NCBI GenBank assembly: GCA_950295325.1
Contig: OX485805.1
Location: forward strand, 21,811,501 to 21,875,500
Direction of reading: 5' to 3'
Length of the DNA: 64,000 nt
From: Polytrichum commune
Lineage: Eukaryota > Streptophyta > Polytrichopsida > Polytrichales > Polytrichaceae
Shown: in pieces, positions 52,901 to 63,595 of the stretch
Numbering within the stretch: position 1 is the first letter of the stretch
Layout of the letters: the number at the start of each line of letters is the position of its first letter
The notes under the pieces: generated by a model
The model's input: only the letters and a program-made list of their open reading frames with translations
Told to the model about the DNA's origin: nothing
The model's database searches: none
Position numbers and translations under genes: made by a program

Positions 52901-53187
52901 CTACAAGCACACACGGTATGAGCAGAGATTCTAAAGCGATTGAGTGGCTTTCGATTCCTGCTGCTGATGTCTTTCGTGTATCTAAATCGCCTAGCTGCAT
53001 TCAATGTGAATGTTGCTTTACGCCACGGCCTTATCCATTCTTCATCTATATGTTTCCAATCATATTGCTTAAATGGATCCTTCGTCCACTCCTCTGCGAA
53101 TCCCTTGGTACATTCTGTGGTTTGCCTTGACCACCATTTGTTCGTCTCCTGGCTTCCACCATGTGGATACATCCTAGAGGTCGTCAT
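49903..53187 (-). CDS. ACA: Autoinhibited Ca2+-ATPase (P-type IIB), copy 2
   Basis: An intact, intronless 1094-aa frame, the inverted paralogue of 7219-10533. It has the same architecture: N-terminal basic segment PWRKATFTLNAARRFRYTKD, M4 PEGLPLAV, phosphorylation site DKTGTLT (D470), KGAAE, GDGTNDAPAL and ten membrane segments. The N terminus differs (MTTSRMYPHGG and a shorter linker), and the C-terminal tail after SSHRQS is unrelated to copy 1. The middle and C-terminal pump core is nearly identical to copy 1 in long blocks, separated by diverged patches, a mosaic typical of gene conversion. Both copies look functional. Confidence 0.95.
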   Translation of the reverse strand: MTTSRMYPHGGSQETNKWWSRQTTECTKGFAEEWTKDPFKQYDWKHIDEEWIRPWRKATFTLNAARRFRYTKDISSRNRKPLNRFRISAHTVCACRRFRFRKVTPTDAIVVDSSILVQLLQDRRLEDLQKLGGVEGLANSLQTDLENGLDENEEQMQKRRDSYGANTYPKKTTQGFWSFVWDACKDTTLIILMVCAVISLATGMWTEGVQKGWYEGTSIGVAVVMVIAVTSMSDYKQGLNFRNLNKEKENIQLLVLRAGQRQMVSIFDLVVGDIVPLSIGGQVPADGILVEGHSLSIDESTMTGESLPVKKDKSKPFLLSGCKVQDGQGAMLVTGVGLNTEWGQVMASISEDNGDETPLQVRLNGAATLIGKAGLLVAVVVLIILIIRYFAITFKNASASNKTAMKVIKELVHIFSIAVTIVVVAVPEGLPLAVTLTLAYSMRKMMADKSLVRKLAACETMGSATTICSDKTGTLTTNKMTVIKAWLGGEMRDEDNAVLLNTLPPTLLQKLAQSICLNSNGTVSPPKADAEPVVTGSPTEAAVLSWGIKLGMNFKQLRHENEILHVETFNSEKKRAGVVYKTVEGDVELHWKGAAEIILELCTWWIDSTGERRPMTEGKREELKTVIEGMAAQTLRCIAFAYRSIDGAAIPSGEEARSEWKVPDSELTLMAVAGIKDPCRPGVREAVEKCQRAGVKVRMVTGDNIFTAKAIAAECGILTEGGLVVEGRDFRTWDDARLDKDLDNLEVMARSSPLDKLKLVKALKERRGDVVAVTGDGTNDAPALKEADIGLSMGIAGTEVAKESSDIIILDDNFTSVVKVVRWGRSVYANIQKFIQFQLTVNVVALTINFVAAVSSGQVPLTAVQLLWVNLIMDTLGALALATEAPTDDLMERAPVGRTEPLITNIMWRNIFGQAVYQIVVLLTLTYAGIGLLGLQGTRADQDLMRNTIIFNAFVFCQLFNEVNARRPQELNVFEGIHKNYLFMGIIGATVFFQVIIVTFLNQFADTTKLPLKWWGLCIAIGFVALPLAALVKCIPVTKKPILEISCFPSKSCFRLKRRRKNYESADEFSSHRQSRCNTKAQETATPAANITIH

Positions 53188-53780
53188 GAGGTTGCTTTAC
53201 TGCCGCAACTGCAACTTGTGGACTTCAACAACCTCAATTCCAATGAGACTGTAGTCGAGGATGCAGTTGAGGATTTAGTCCAGAATTTATCCCAAACTAC
53301 TTGAGGTGCTTCACCAGGTTCAATTCGGAAGCCCTGACGAATTGTCGAGAGCTCTGATGGGTCCTGCAGGTTTCAGCGACAGTTGATACCTTAATCCATC
53401 ATCTACAGTTTCTATTTAAGTAGAATCGACCAAAACCCAAATCCAAATTATAGCATGCTTGAGTTGCATTATAGGATCCTCATCCGAGGAAATTAAATAC
53501 GTTCATTTTTACTTGATTACAAATTTAATCACTTGTAAATGTCACTATATATAATTTTATTCTAGTAGACATATTACTAAACAGTCAATACAAAAGTGAT
53601 AAACAATGCAAGCTCGAAAAAACCACATTTCACCATGCAAACTAAGCCGCAACACATGTTGATGCAATGGAACACCTCAAAAGTATTTTCTTTTGCAAGT
53701 ACTGGAATTATCGTTTAGTAACTTAATCGGATTTGTAGTCCCTCTATTGACATTTTCCATTGGTTGTGTTTAGGATATAT
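53188..53780. other. Upstream region of Ca2+-ATPase copy 2
   Basis: It should hold the 5' leader and promoter of the minus-strand ATPase. GAGGTTGTTG just upstream of the start is shared with the leader of copy 1. No other feature is recognised. Confidence 0.4.
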
Positions 53781-54175
53781 ACTGGTTGAGGTTTAGGGTC
53801 TTCAGGAAAAATACTAGTACTTACAGATAAACCAGATGTGTTTGAGAAATAACCAGTTGAGGTTTATGGTCTTCAGGAAAAATACTAGTACTTACAGATA
53901 AACCAGATGTGTTTGAGAAATAACCAGTTGAGGTTTATGGTCTTCAGGAAAAATACTAGTTACGAATGAACCGGATGTGTTTGAGAAATAACCTTTTGAG
54001 GTTTTAGACTTAAGGAAAATTACTAGTTACAGATGAAAGGGATGAGTTTGAGAAATAAGCGGTCAAGGTATGAGACTTCAGAAAATTAAACATCACAAAT
54101 GAACCGGACAAGTTTGAGAAATAAGCGGTTGAAGTTCATGATTTCAGAAAATTACCAATCATTTTAGAGGAAATT
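53781..54175. repeat. Tandem repeat, unit about 70 bp, five to six copies
   Basis: The first units are almost identical (AACCAGTTGAGGTTTATGGTCTTCAGG..., then AATACTAGTACTTACAGATAAACC). Later units decay into GGTTGAAGTTCATGATTTCAG, which links this array to the dispersed repeat at 320 and 2928. Confidence 0.85.
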
Positions 54176-54702
54176 CCAAAGTTAGTGAAAAAAAACAACG
54201 CAGGATGAGTGGCAGTGTTGCCAAGGTCTGCATCTGCATCCTGGACGGAGGCCACTTTTCATTCCGGATGCAGATGCAGATTCTGGAACGACTGGGCTTG
54301 CTCTGACTAGTTCTCATTACCCTTGCACTTTTGGCCGTGCCATCCGTTACGAACTTCGAGGTGACCATGATGAGTATCCATGGACCAACACGGTGACAAA
54401 AAACATGTGACCGGCCAGAGAAAATGTACAAAGTGTTGACAACGCATGAGAAATGGCGCACATTCTGCATCTGCTCATGCATCCTCGTCCTGTCTCTACT
54501 GATTCAAATCATGTCGACACCTAAATTTTACCCATCAAGAATATGACCCAAACCTGATCCATTTCCTGCAGATGAGCCTATCATCAATCTCCATGAGACA
54601 GTGCATACGATCGGCCAGTACTAATCACATAACAAGTCATAAGCCAGGTTAAAGGTACCTGGTTCAGATGCATGTGAGTAAATTGAGCTGCAACTCGATC
54701 GT

Positions 54703-54981
54703 ATGCAGCAATCGCTAGCTCCTGGTGCCTTCGCGCGGTTAGCTAGGAACTTGAATCGCTTCACAACTGATCGCTATACAGCGGTCTTAGCGGGGTGTTC
54801 CAATGCAAGTTCTTCCCAACAAGAGAGTAGGTTGTTATCATTTTGCACCAGGAATATATATACAAACAATTCAACCAATTCATCTGCAACGAACTGTCGT
54901 CACGGTGGCTCCCCTGCTATTGTCGGCGGCGCCTGCGACGAAACGGTTTGTGAGGAAACAGACTATTCCAGAAGTTTTTAA
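54703..54981 (+). CDS. Small open frame, possible organelle-targeting first exon
   Basis: A 92-aa frame starting MQQSLAPGAFARLARNLNRF. Its N terminus is rich in Ala, Arg, Leu and Ser with almost no acidic residues, like a mitochondrial targeting peptide. No known domain follows and no downstream exon was found. It may be a gene fragment or chance. Moderate GC compared with the AT-rich flanks is the only other support. Confidence 0.2.
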   Translation: MQQSLAPGAFARLARNLNRFTTDRYTAVLAGCSNASSSQQESRLLSFCTRNIYTNNSTNSSATNCRHGGSPAIVGGACDETVCEETDYSRSF

Positions 54982-54989
54982 AGCCTTAG

Positions 54990-55640
54990 TGGCTAATTGC
55001 CGGTAGTTGCTACGAAGGGTCGGATTTTTTCCAATTTACATCGGCAACAGCCGCTCTTTTGTAAAATCAATCGGCCAATTGTCTATATTTTCATATTTTC
55101 ATTGGCCAATATCCAATTAAATGGAATTCATATCGGCACTAATTTTTTTTTAAATGTATGAAAAGTTATTAGAAATCATTTCTTAGTACAAAATCTTGAA
55201 TAAGTGAAAAGAAAGGCATGTTCAAAACTTTAAATTTGAAGACTTAATATCCTTGGCAGGAATTGAACCTACCAATGCCTTCACCGCTTGAAGGCCAAGG
55301 GTCCCCCAATTCTTCATAGAAGCTATTGGATTTGGTCATGGAAAGGTTGCATAATTCAAAAAGTTTAAGGTTTAGGGTACTTCCTCAAGTGCATCATCAA
55401 ATGGCCCAGACAAATAGTGCTCTAGATGCTTTTGGCTGAAATCCAGTAACTCACAAGAAGAATCGGCTACATTTCCGGGACATTTTTTGGTCCATCGGCT
55501 AATTGCCGGAGGATTGAAATTACAGTCGGATTGCCATCCGATGGTTGGAAATTTGGACCAGCCATGAGGGGAAATCCATCGACTGATAATGAACTAGCCG
55601 TCGGTTTTCCCTGAACATAGCTACGAACTATGGCGTGTCA
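54990..55640. other. Possible decayed DNA transposon
   Basis: The words GGCTAATTGCCGG, CGGCTAATTGCCGGAGG, CATCGGCAAC and CCGTCGGTTTTCCCTG recur in both orientations between 54990 and 55640. Such self-complementary GC words in AT-rich DNA suggest subterminal repeats of a non-autonomous element, but clear ends and a target duplication were not found. Confidence 0.3.
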
Positions 55641-58140
55641 GATACGGGCTGGGGCAGCCTCTAGGGAAATTTATGAACCCGACCGAAAATTGTTGCCCGT
55701 CCCGTCCAACTTCGAAAAAAATATTGCGCTTGCATTCTCGAAGACTGTTTGACTACAAATCTCATATTGAGTGCACTTCACCTTCAAGGTCTAAAATCCA
55801 ATATATATGTGCACTTCCGGAAGTGAAACCATCAATGAAACACGTAATTAACTTGGAGGTCAAAAAATTTACAGAATCCTCACTCACATTGAGGTTATAA
55901 TTTTTATGACTTACCATTTGAAATTGTCTTTGTCATTCTAAAATGACACTGAAATTGAGTGTGTTGATTCAATATGTATATTTTAAAATATTTTAGGTAA
56001 TGCCGTCTACTCTCACAAGTATTCATAACCGCCGTCACAGTTGTTGACACCAACTCCACCTCAAAGTTGACTAGATAACAAATAGAATTTAAATATCTAG
56101 TAAGACCAATGATGCATTTTTCTTATTGACCCCCAAATGGTGGACCACATTTTTCTTCCATCATTTTTCAAGAGTTGACAACATGGTGGGATGGATAATC
56201 CATGTCCCCATGTGCCAACCTAGTGCGGATTTCAATCTATTTATAGTTTCCAAACTTTGAGGGGGTGACGTCAATGGAGGAAATTGATGGTATCCCATCC
56301 TACATGCCCCCCCCCCCCCAAACTTCACCACCATAAGTTGCAAGGAACAATTGTTATAGGATGCCTACAATGTAGGCGTCAAGTGGGCCTCATTCGGTTA
56401 ACTTCGTCGGTTCATGGTTCGGTGGTATCCAAGAATGGACACCAATAGACATGTGTTTTAAAAGGGTGACAATTTGCTTAGGATTTGTTGATTAATCTAG
56501 GTTCAATAAAATAAAGTTGTGTGTAAAGTCTTAAGAGTAGGCTTCCAATGGATGGAGTCGGTTAGAATGAAGGTGCACATTTCAAAGAGTGTGCTATCCA
56601 CTCAGTTGCCTTGAAGTTGAAGTTTTCGTAAGGCCTAGTTTAATATGTGAAAAGAGTGGTGTCTAGTTTGGTCATGTTATTCGGTGGAGAAAGTTCGCCT
56701 CGTATAGACCGATGTGGGATTTCGGGTGGGGCATACTATGTAGGCATACCTTATTTTGAGATTGTAAAATTCTCTCAAAGTCTTGGGATTGAAAGAGGGA
56801 ACCCAAGATCGGGAATCCACACAACTTTCAAAATCAAGCTCCAACACAAGAAAAACTAATGAGTCCTTTATTGAAAATTTTCACAGAGATGGGTGAAACT
56901 CCAAGCTTCATCCTACCTTATTGGATGGGCTTTACTGGTAACTACATATACCAATCAGCAAAATTGAGGGGGCATGTTTGATTATTTACAGATATAAGTA
57001 AAGATACATATTGGAATTAAGTAAGACATTCATATGAGCTCCAAAGATTATGTGGAAAAATGCCCAATAGCCTCCAAGTGGGTTTGTTAATCATCTTGTA
57101 CTAATCACATGCTTAACATTCTAGGAGAAGTGGGTATAGAGCTAAAAGTGTATGCTTTTTATGTGTTCTTTGCCTTGGAAGAAATCTTGGTTCCACCTTG
57201 TTATGATCCTATTCAAGATTGCTACATTGTGATCACAGTTTGTTGGATGGCATGAAATACATAGACATTCTTTTTATAGTTCCTAATGTGATCACACTAC
57301 TTCAAGTTTTTTTGTAGTACAAAAGCACATAGATTTCTAGAGGACGTGTATATAATTGTGACTCATTGTTTTATCAATGTATGATCAGAATATGGATTTT
57401 TGAAGGTAAGACTTCCATTGATTAATATAGAGATCATAAAAAAAAATTAAATCTTATAACCATATTGATAGAGATTAAGCTTCGACAACTTTGTAGAGGT
57501 GTAAGATGTTATTAGATAATCAAAAAAATCAATTGATCAATAATAGATCGTATGAAAGTGTAGACCTCCTTGGGGCATCTAGCAATTAATCAATGCAAAT
57601 AATTGGATGTTGACTTTCAATTTCGAACAATATGAGTAAAATGCACTAACTTGCCTATTATCCAACTTTGACATTCTCCAACCACTATACAAACTTCATC
57701 CTCGTAGGAAATCTTAATACGATCTACTTCTAAGTTGGCAACAAGTTCTTGGAATAAACAAGTCTTAAGTAACTGTAGATCCAAATGTTCACGTTGAAAA
57801 ACAACATGCACACCTCCAATTCTTGACTTCAATTTTGCTTCACATGCACTCCCCTTGATATTTGGAGGGGAAACCGGTTATACAAGGACGGAAGCTAAGG
57901 AACGTGACAATATGGTTGTACTCCATACCCAAAATATGGAAAAAGGGTCATATTTGAGGACTACTAACCTACAACTCTAGTGAAGAATGTTATGAAATTT
58001 GCTAAAATTGAAGAGTAACGTTAGGATCACAAATTGCTACAGCCGTTAACAAAATCTTAAGAAATTATACACGTTTCAACTATTTAATTATTTAATTAAT
58101 AATTAATAATTATTCCTGTATTTATACTGATATTTTAGAA
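55641..58140. other. AT-rich intergenic region
   Basis: Only short open frames are present. A poly-C run lies at 56307-56319. No gene or repeat can be supported. Confidence 0.4.
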
Positions 58141-58188
58141 ATTAAAATAGACCTTGTTTCCCTCAACCACCCAATACCGTAGGTGATT

Positions 58189-58286
58189 GCCACCCACTAT
58201 TTCGGCGGACGGAAGTGTGACCGACTAACAGAACATCCGGTCGGTGAAACTCTAGTCGGTCACACTTTCGTCAGCCGACACGTGGC
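58189..58286. repeat. Long imperfect hairpin (foldback), about 98 nt
   Basis: The inner arms AAGTGTGACCGACTA (58213-58227) and its exact complement (58253-58267) enclose a 25-base loop. Outer pairing continues with gaps to GCCAC (58189-58193) and GTGGC (58282-58286). GC-rich in an AT-rich setting. Confidence 0.85.
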
Positions 58287-60979
58287 AAACAAGCAGGGTC
58301 TGCGCAATCCCCGCACACGGGAGAGCGCGAGCGTCCTAAAATTATAAGTTAGCTGACAAAGTCTGCTTCACGGTGTTGTTGACATAAAGTCTAATTTCAA
58401 TTCAGAGCCCTGGATTCCTGGAATTGCATTCTGGCTGCCGGCGCCATAGCCAGGATTTTCTCAATGGTGTCCAAGTGGATTGTTTTGCAGCCAGGCTCGT
58501 GGATGGAAGTTCGAGCTGGTTCGGTGATGTCTGTGTTGTTGTTTCATATGGTTTCAGAATTTTACGACCGCAAAAACCTGTGATCTGGAGGTTGGAGTTG
58601 AAGTATTTAATGCCAGATACTTTTGGGAAGCGAGATGCTTAGGCTTGGGCCGGATGATTTGAAAAGCATGTACGTCTTTGAATGCTTCTGGTAATTAGCT
58701 GAGCTGAGAGTAGTTTCATCGGATTTGTAGTACCCATTTCTACTTTTCTGAGCGAGGGTAGAGGAACTTTTGTGTAAGAAATTGCACAGCCATGTTATAC
58801 ATGCAGGGCGCGAAGATGACAATCGCAAACAAGAATAGCAAAGGCGAGGCTCCGACAAGAAAGGGTTTTGAAATTTTGAGGATGATATTCCCAAGCCGTG
58901 ATGCCTTTCCTATCCGATGCGCACATAAACCCTATGAGTCACAAGTGTTTCTTGAAAGTAGATTCGGAAAACATGAGTGGACCTAAAAATTTTGTGTCAG
59001 GATCTCAGTCACAGGGGTCTTTTTCTTGTTAACGACGCTTTAAACGAGAATGTCTCAATTAAGAGCCATTCATTCGTCTTTCTTTTCTTTGTGCAGTTCA
59101 TGATACACCGACGTCTGAATTTGGGCTCCCATCATATAACTAACAAGGGCCCTTTTTCTTCATGTGCCCACAAAATTTATGTTGCTTACCTGATAATTAA
59201 AGGCAACTGTTTCAGGCCATAGTAGTGAAATGAAATTGATTCTGAAGTCCAGGAATCCAAAAGGCTTATGGGATGGTCCGAGATGACCCTAAACTACCGG
59301 ATGATGGGGGAGAGATACCCATATCTCAAGGAAGAGGTTGGCGGTTGACAGAAAACTTGTCAGGCGGTCAACTGCCTCCTGTGCTGTGGCCCTAGCCTGT
59401 CGGCAATCTGTCTCAAAAAAAAAAAATACATGGAATGGTGTCAAACCGAATAATTCCCGTCAGTCGTGGAGTGTGGTAGCTCCGTGAAATAGAGGCCAAT
59501 ATTGACTGATGGTCCAATTGAAAGAGACTTAGACTCCGTTCTCAAATTGAGTAAGTTAATACGTAATTTGAGTCATGGAGGCTTTCAAAAGAGTGAAACT
59601 TCAATGGTGAAGTTGGAGTACACGTGTCCACAATCATTCACATCACGAATGAACTTCCACAATTGAAGCTGGAGTAGGCTAAACCACTGTAATGTAGTAG
59701 AATTTATCAGAGAAATGGAGTGGTCCATACGGAGCTTCTGCTGTTTGCTTCAGAGGGAGCTTGACTTGGCTGCGGTGCTATCTGGGGTTGTTGATAAAGC
59801 TGCAGTGAGTCCTGCTTCGTCCTTCTTCCATATTACCTTGGATATTTGACATCATTTAGGGCAGAAAACTCATTATAATGCAGCTTCGATCCCTCCACAC
59901 TGAATGCGGATAGTAATTTCTGGGAATTATGTCAGCCCAGGTCACTTGGAACACTAATTCAACAAAACCTCCATATATGTGAGAAAATATGGCTTTTGAA
60001 TTCTTCATTTGTTGACAATACGTTTCTGGCTTCTCAAATTGGATGTTGAATCTGTGCAAATAGTTTTACTCTGAATTGACATATCGCATTTATGGAGTAA
60101 GAGAATCTTGTGATGGTGCTTCATAATATCTTAGTACAGTTTGGAAACGTGTTCCAAGCAACTTACGCAACAGATTGATCTTCGTTGTGCTGTTGGTAGT
60201 ACCTGTAAGTCTCCTGAAGACAAGGGGTGGACGCAGAATTACCAAAACCATGTATTACTGCGACAAAAGCCACGCTTGTATTAAGACAGCACATCAACCT
60301 GTCAGATAGTTCTGCAACTGAAACTTACTACTGAGTCAGTCTTTGTGAGGTTGGAGTTTGCTGAACAGATTGAAGATGTTTGATAGTCTAGAAAGCTATG
60401 CAGGTGCGTTCTGGAAAACATTCGTGGATGCCACAAGGAAAATCTTGTGGACAAATTCGGACCCAGGAATACAAGCACAAAGTTAAGTTTATGACATGAG
60501 CACATTAGTAAATTAAATGAGAACATAAGCATTCAACTTACAAATATTTAGCCCACGATTAATATCCTTTGGATGCTTAAATCGTTAAGCATTCGGATGT
60601 GCACACTTCAGACTTGAATATGTACACAGGCATGAAGACTGGTAAGAGATGTCTACCATATGCCAGAAGTGACATAAGTGTCCACTTACTGCTCCTAAAT
60701 TACACCTGATTACCTAGGCTTGATTTAATCCTGATCCCAAAACTGGATTTACTCTGCCGACTAAACCGCACTATTCACATTCCCCAAAATTCTGCAATTG
60801 CGCTGCCTAAGCTTCACATTGTCTGTGCTTCAGCTGTAGATAGGAGACTTCCATGAGTAAAATTGATCATGATGAACATCCTGACAGAAAGTTATATGAA
60901 TGTAGTTGTGCTACGTGCTTCGGTGTTTGAGACTGACATGAAGTTGCTGGTGTTTGTCAGAATGTGCATTTGGAGAGAT
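58287..60979. other. Intergenic region downstream of CYP73A
   Basis: Short open frames at 58424-58642 (+, 72 aa) and 58607-58894 (-, 95 aa) have no recognisable domain. A LINE-related fragment is listed separately at 59222-59560. The last few hundred bases should include the CYP73A 3' UTR. Confidence 0.4.
59222..59560 (-). repeat. Fragment related to the LINE 3' region at 650-840
   Basis: Shares GAAATGAAATTGATT(T/C)T(A/G)AAGTCC, then TGG(A/T)GTG...TAG(C/T), CTCCGTGA(G/A)ATAGAGGC and (C/T)AATTGAAAGA(A/G)A(G/C)ACTT with 650-840, in the same order. About 170 unmatched bases separate the two halves. It is a second, truncated copy of the same element. Confidence 0.55.
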
Positions 60980-63100
60980 TCATCGCTCCCTTGGTCTGCA
61001 GACAACCGTTGAGTGGGTAGCAATGCGAAGACTGAACTGTCCTCTATTCTCCGTAACATCGATTTTCTTCACACCTGGAGGAGGAAGAAGCTCGAACGAT
61101 TGCACAAGCCTGCCAAGAACAATGGCCAACAATGGCATGGCAATGATGATTCCAGGGCACGCGCGCCGACCAACACCGAAAGGCAGGAACCGGAAGTCAT
61201 TTCCACTCGCTTCGATCTTACCGTCCAGGAAGCGCTCGGGCATGAACTTCTCGGGCTGCTCCCAGTCCCTGGGGTTGTTTCCAATCCACCATGCGTTCAC
61301 CAGGATCTTGCTCTCGGAGGGGATGTCGTAGCCGGCGAGCTTGGCTTGCTGGAGGTTCATGTGGGGCACCAGCAGAGGGATGGCCATGTGGAAACGCAGA
61401 ACTTCCTTCACAAATGCTGACAAGTAAGGGAGCTTGTTGTCGTATGTGTCGGGTTCAGAGACGAGGATACCCTTCCCAAGCACGTCGTCGAGCTCCTTCA
61501 GAATGCGAGTCTGCATCTCTGGGTTGTTCACAAGCTGCGCCACTCCCCACTCGATCGACCACAATGTTGTTTCAATTGCTGCAATATCATGTCAATCAAC
61601 AACAAAGTTATAAACTACCAATAATACATTTTGGCAAGGGTGAATGGCAATCGCAATCGCATGGGTGGTTTCGCAGTCACCATTCCAACATTCCCAAACG
61701 GGACACCAATTCATAGTCAAGAAGAAAATGCCCACGAGTGAAGAAAAGTGAACGTCATACATTATCAATCTGCACAGCACTGCGAACATAACCTAAAAGT
61801 GGTAAATAGGAGCGAAATCCAAAACCCCCAAACCAAAGTTCATGCATTGCATCTCGTACCTGCCACATTGATGTTCTCAATAATGTACAGAACATTGTCC
61901 TCGTTGATTTCACCCTTCTCTTGAGCCTCCAAAATGTAGTCCATGCCGCACTTATCAGCACCTGATTGGGGCCCTTTCACACTCAACAGCTTTCTGCCAA
62001 ATTTCCCACACCAACGTATTAGAAAATTTCACCCATACTGTTCTTAAGGATGTGTAAGGACATCCTCTTTCTATTCTAGCTCCATACAGTCAAGTAGCAA
62101 GCTCGTTGGTCGACACCTCATTGTTACCTATCGTCGGCACAAAACCTTCTTCTCCCATCATATACACCAGGATCCAACTTCAAGAAACTTGCCGAAAAGA
62201 ATCTCAACTAGTGTATACTCTCCAAGATGCTTATCTAAGGAGAAGCACCCACTACACCATTTAAGAATGCTATCCTCATTGTACCCTCCTCAATTTATGC
62301 ACTTTCAACACAGGAGAGGAGAGAATGTAAGAATCTCGCTCAACAGATTCAGAAACTTCATCAATTGCTAGCAAGCAGTGATAGTTCAGCTGCTTCTAAT
62401 TAAGTCCCAGACGAATTGCAAAGTCTAAATGCTGCAATCACTCGGCCAATGTCACTTACTTGCGCTCATCGAGGAAGGATTCTTTAAAGAGAGCCAAACG
62501 CCGGTCCTTGACATCCTGACACACCTTCAAGTAACCCTTCAAGAAGGGTCGGAGGATGGGGATGAAATCACCATAATTGTAATCAAAGCTCTGCTGCAAC
62601 CGACTTCGCTCACCATTCAACGCCTTGAGATTCACGTATAGAGGGTCATCTTCCTTCTCAAACCGAGAATTGAACATCATCCGATACATCACATTGTACA
62701 TGAGGAGCTGCAGCCTTGTGCGAATCACCACACCCTTGGTGGCGGCGTCGGGGTTAGCCTTGAGGTCCTGGATGGCGAAGTCGGCTTCCTCCTCCCATGC
62801 CATGCGAGATTGTTGCACCATTTTTTTGGTGAAGAAGGGGATCGTCATAATTCTGCGCATCAACCGCCAATGGTCACCGTGGTCGGTGAATATCATGTCC
62901 TGACCCTTCCCTGTGAAAATGTCGAGCACCACGTTGCGAGTTCGGGAGCCGAACACGATGCCCTGTGTGTGGAGAACGTCCTTGGCGATGTCGGGGGATG
63001 ATACCACCACCAGGTTTCGTTGTCCCATCCTCAGGAGGAACAAGTCGCCATACTTCTGGGCCATCTCTGCCAAGTTTCTGTGGTTCAAATCATCTCCGAC
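60980..63100 (-). CDS. CYP73A: trans-Cinnamate 4-hydroxylase (CYP73A), 3' three exons
   Basis: Exons 63100-62460, 61993-61860 and 61578-60980 join with GT-AG introns in consistent phase to 458 codons. The enzyme is an ER-bound P450 of the phenylpropanoid pathway that hydroxylates cinnamate to p-coumarate. Seen in order: [75 protein letters not shown], the I-helix [18 protein letters not shown] (ExxR) and the haem loop [11 protein letters not shown]. The first visible exon starts at an acceptor (GACATCCAG then GTCGG), so the membrane anchor and PPGP region (about 45-50 residues) lie beyond 64000. An in-frame ATG at 63121 lies upstream of that acceptor and is unlikely to be the start. Confidence 0.93.
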
Positions 63101-63224
63101 CTGGATGTCGCAAAACGTCACGGAAGTATGTCAAGTCGACCGGTTACCTTCTACTTTAATAGTCATCAGAACTTTGCTCAATTAACTGTGAACCACCAAA
63201 ACTCCATCAATGGTCAGATTGACG

Positions 63225-63595
63225 TCATTGTGTGTGTGGAGTGATCGAACTGCCCAACCACAAGAACTTGCTCAAACAAGTTTCACTAAAACTATGATCA
63301 CCCCCAACAATCTGCAAGCTTCAGATTGATAGTCCTCATTATATGTGTGGAGCGATCGAATTGCCCAACCACAAGAACCTGCTCAAACAAGTTCCACTAA
63401 AACCATGATCACCCCAACTATCTCCAACCTTCAGATTGACCGGCTCATTTGTATGTGCGAATGAGTGATCGAACTGCCCGACCACAAGTACTCGAACAAT
63501 TTTCACTAAAACTAAGATCACCCCAACTATCTGCAAGCTTCATATTGACCTAAATATATTGCATGTGTGGATCAGATATCAAACTGCCCAACTCT
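63225..63595. repeat. Tandem repeat, unit about 112 bp, 3.3 copies, in the CYP73A first intron
   Basis: Units begin near 63233, 63345, 63455 and 63566 with GTGTGGAGTGATCGAACTGCCC variants. They continue with ACCACAAGAAC(T/C)TGCTC and ATGATCACCCC. The array lies upstream of the first visible CYP73A exon, so in the preceding intron. Confidence 0.85.

Noticed and set aside
53188-53254. Open frame of 104 aa on the plus strand over the copy 2 start
   Set aside because: Antisense to the ATPase N terminus with no support.
55245-55300. tRNA-like fold on the minus strand (T-arm GTAGG-TTCAATT-CCTGC and a pairing acceptor)
   Set aside because: Only about 54 nt and lacking one whole arm, so at best a degenerate tRNA-derived piece. 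A tRNA scan would settle it.
63101-63121. ATG at 63121 as the start of CYP73A
   Set aside because: It would give a P450 without membrane anchor or proline hinge, and a good splice acceptor lies exactly before the conserved VGDDLNH.
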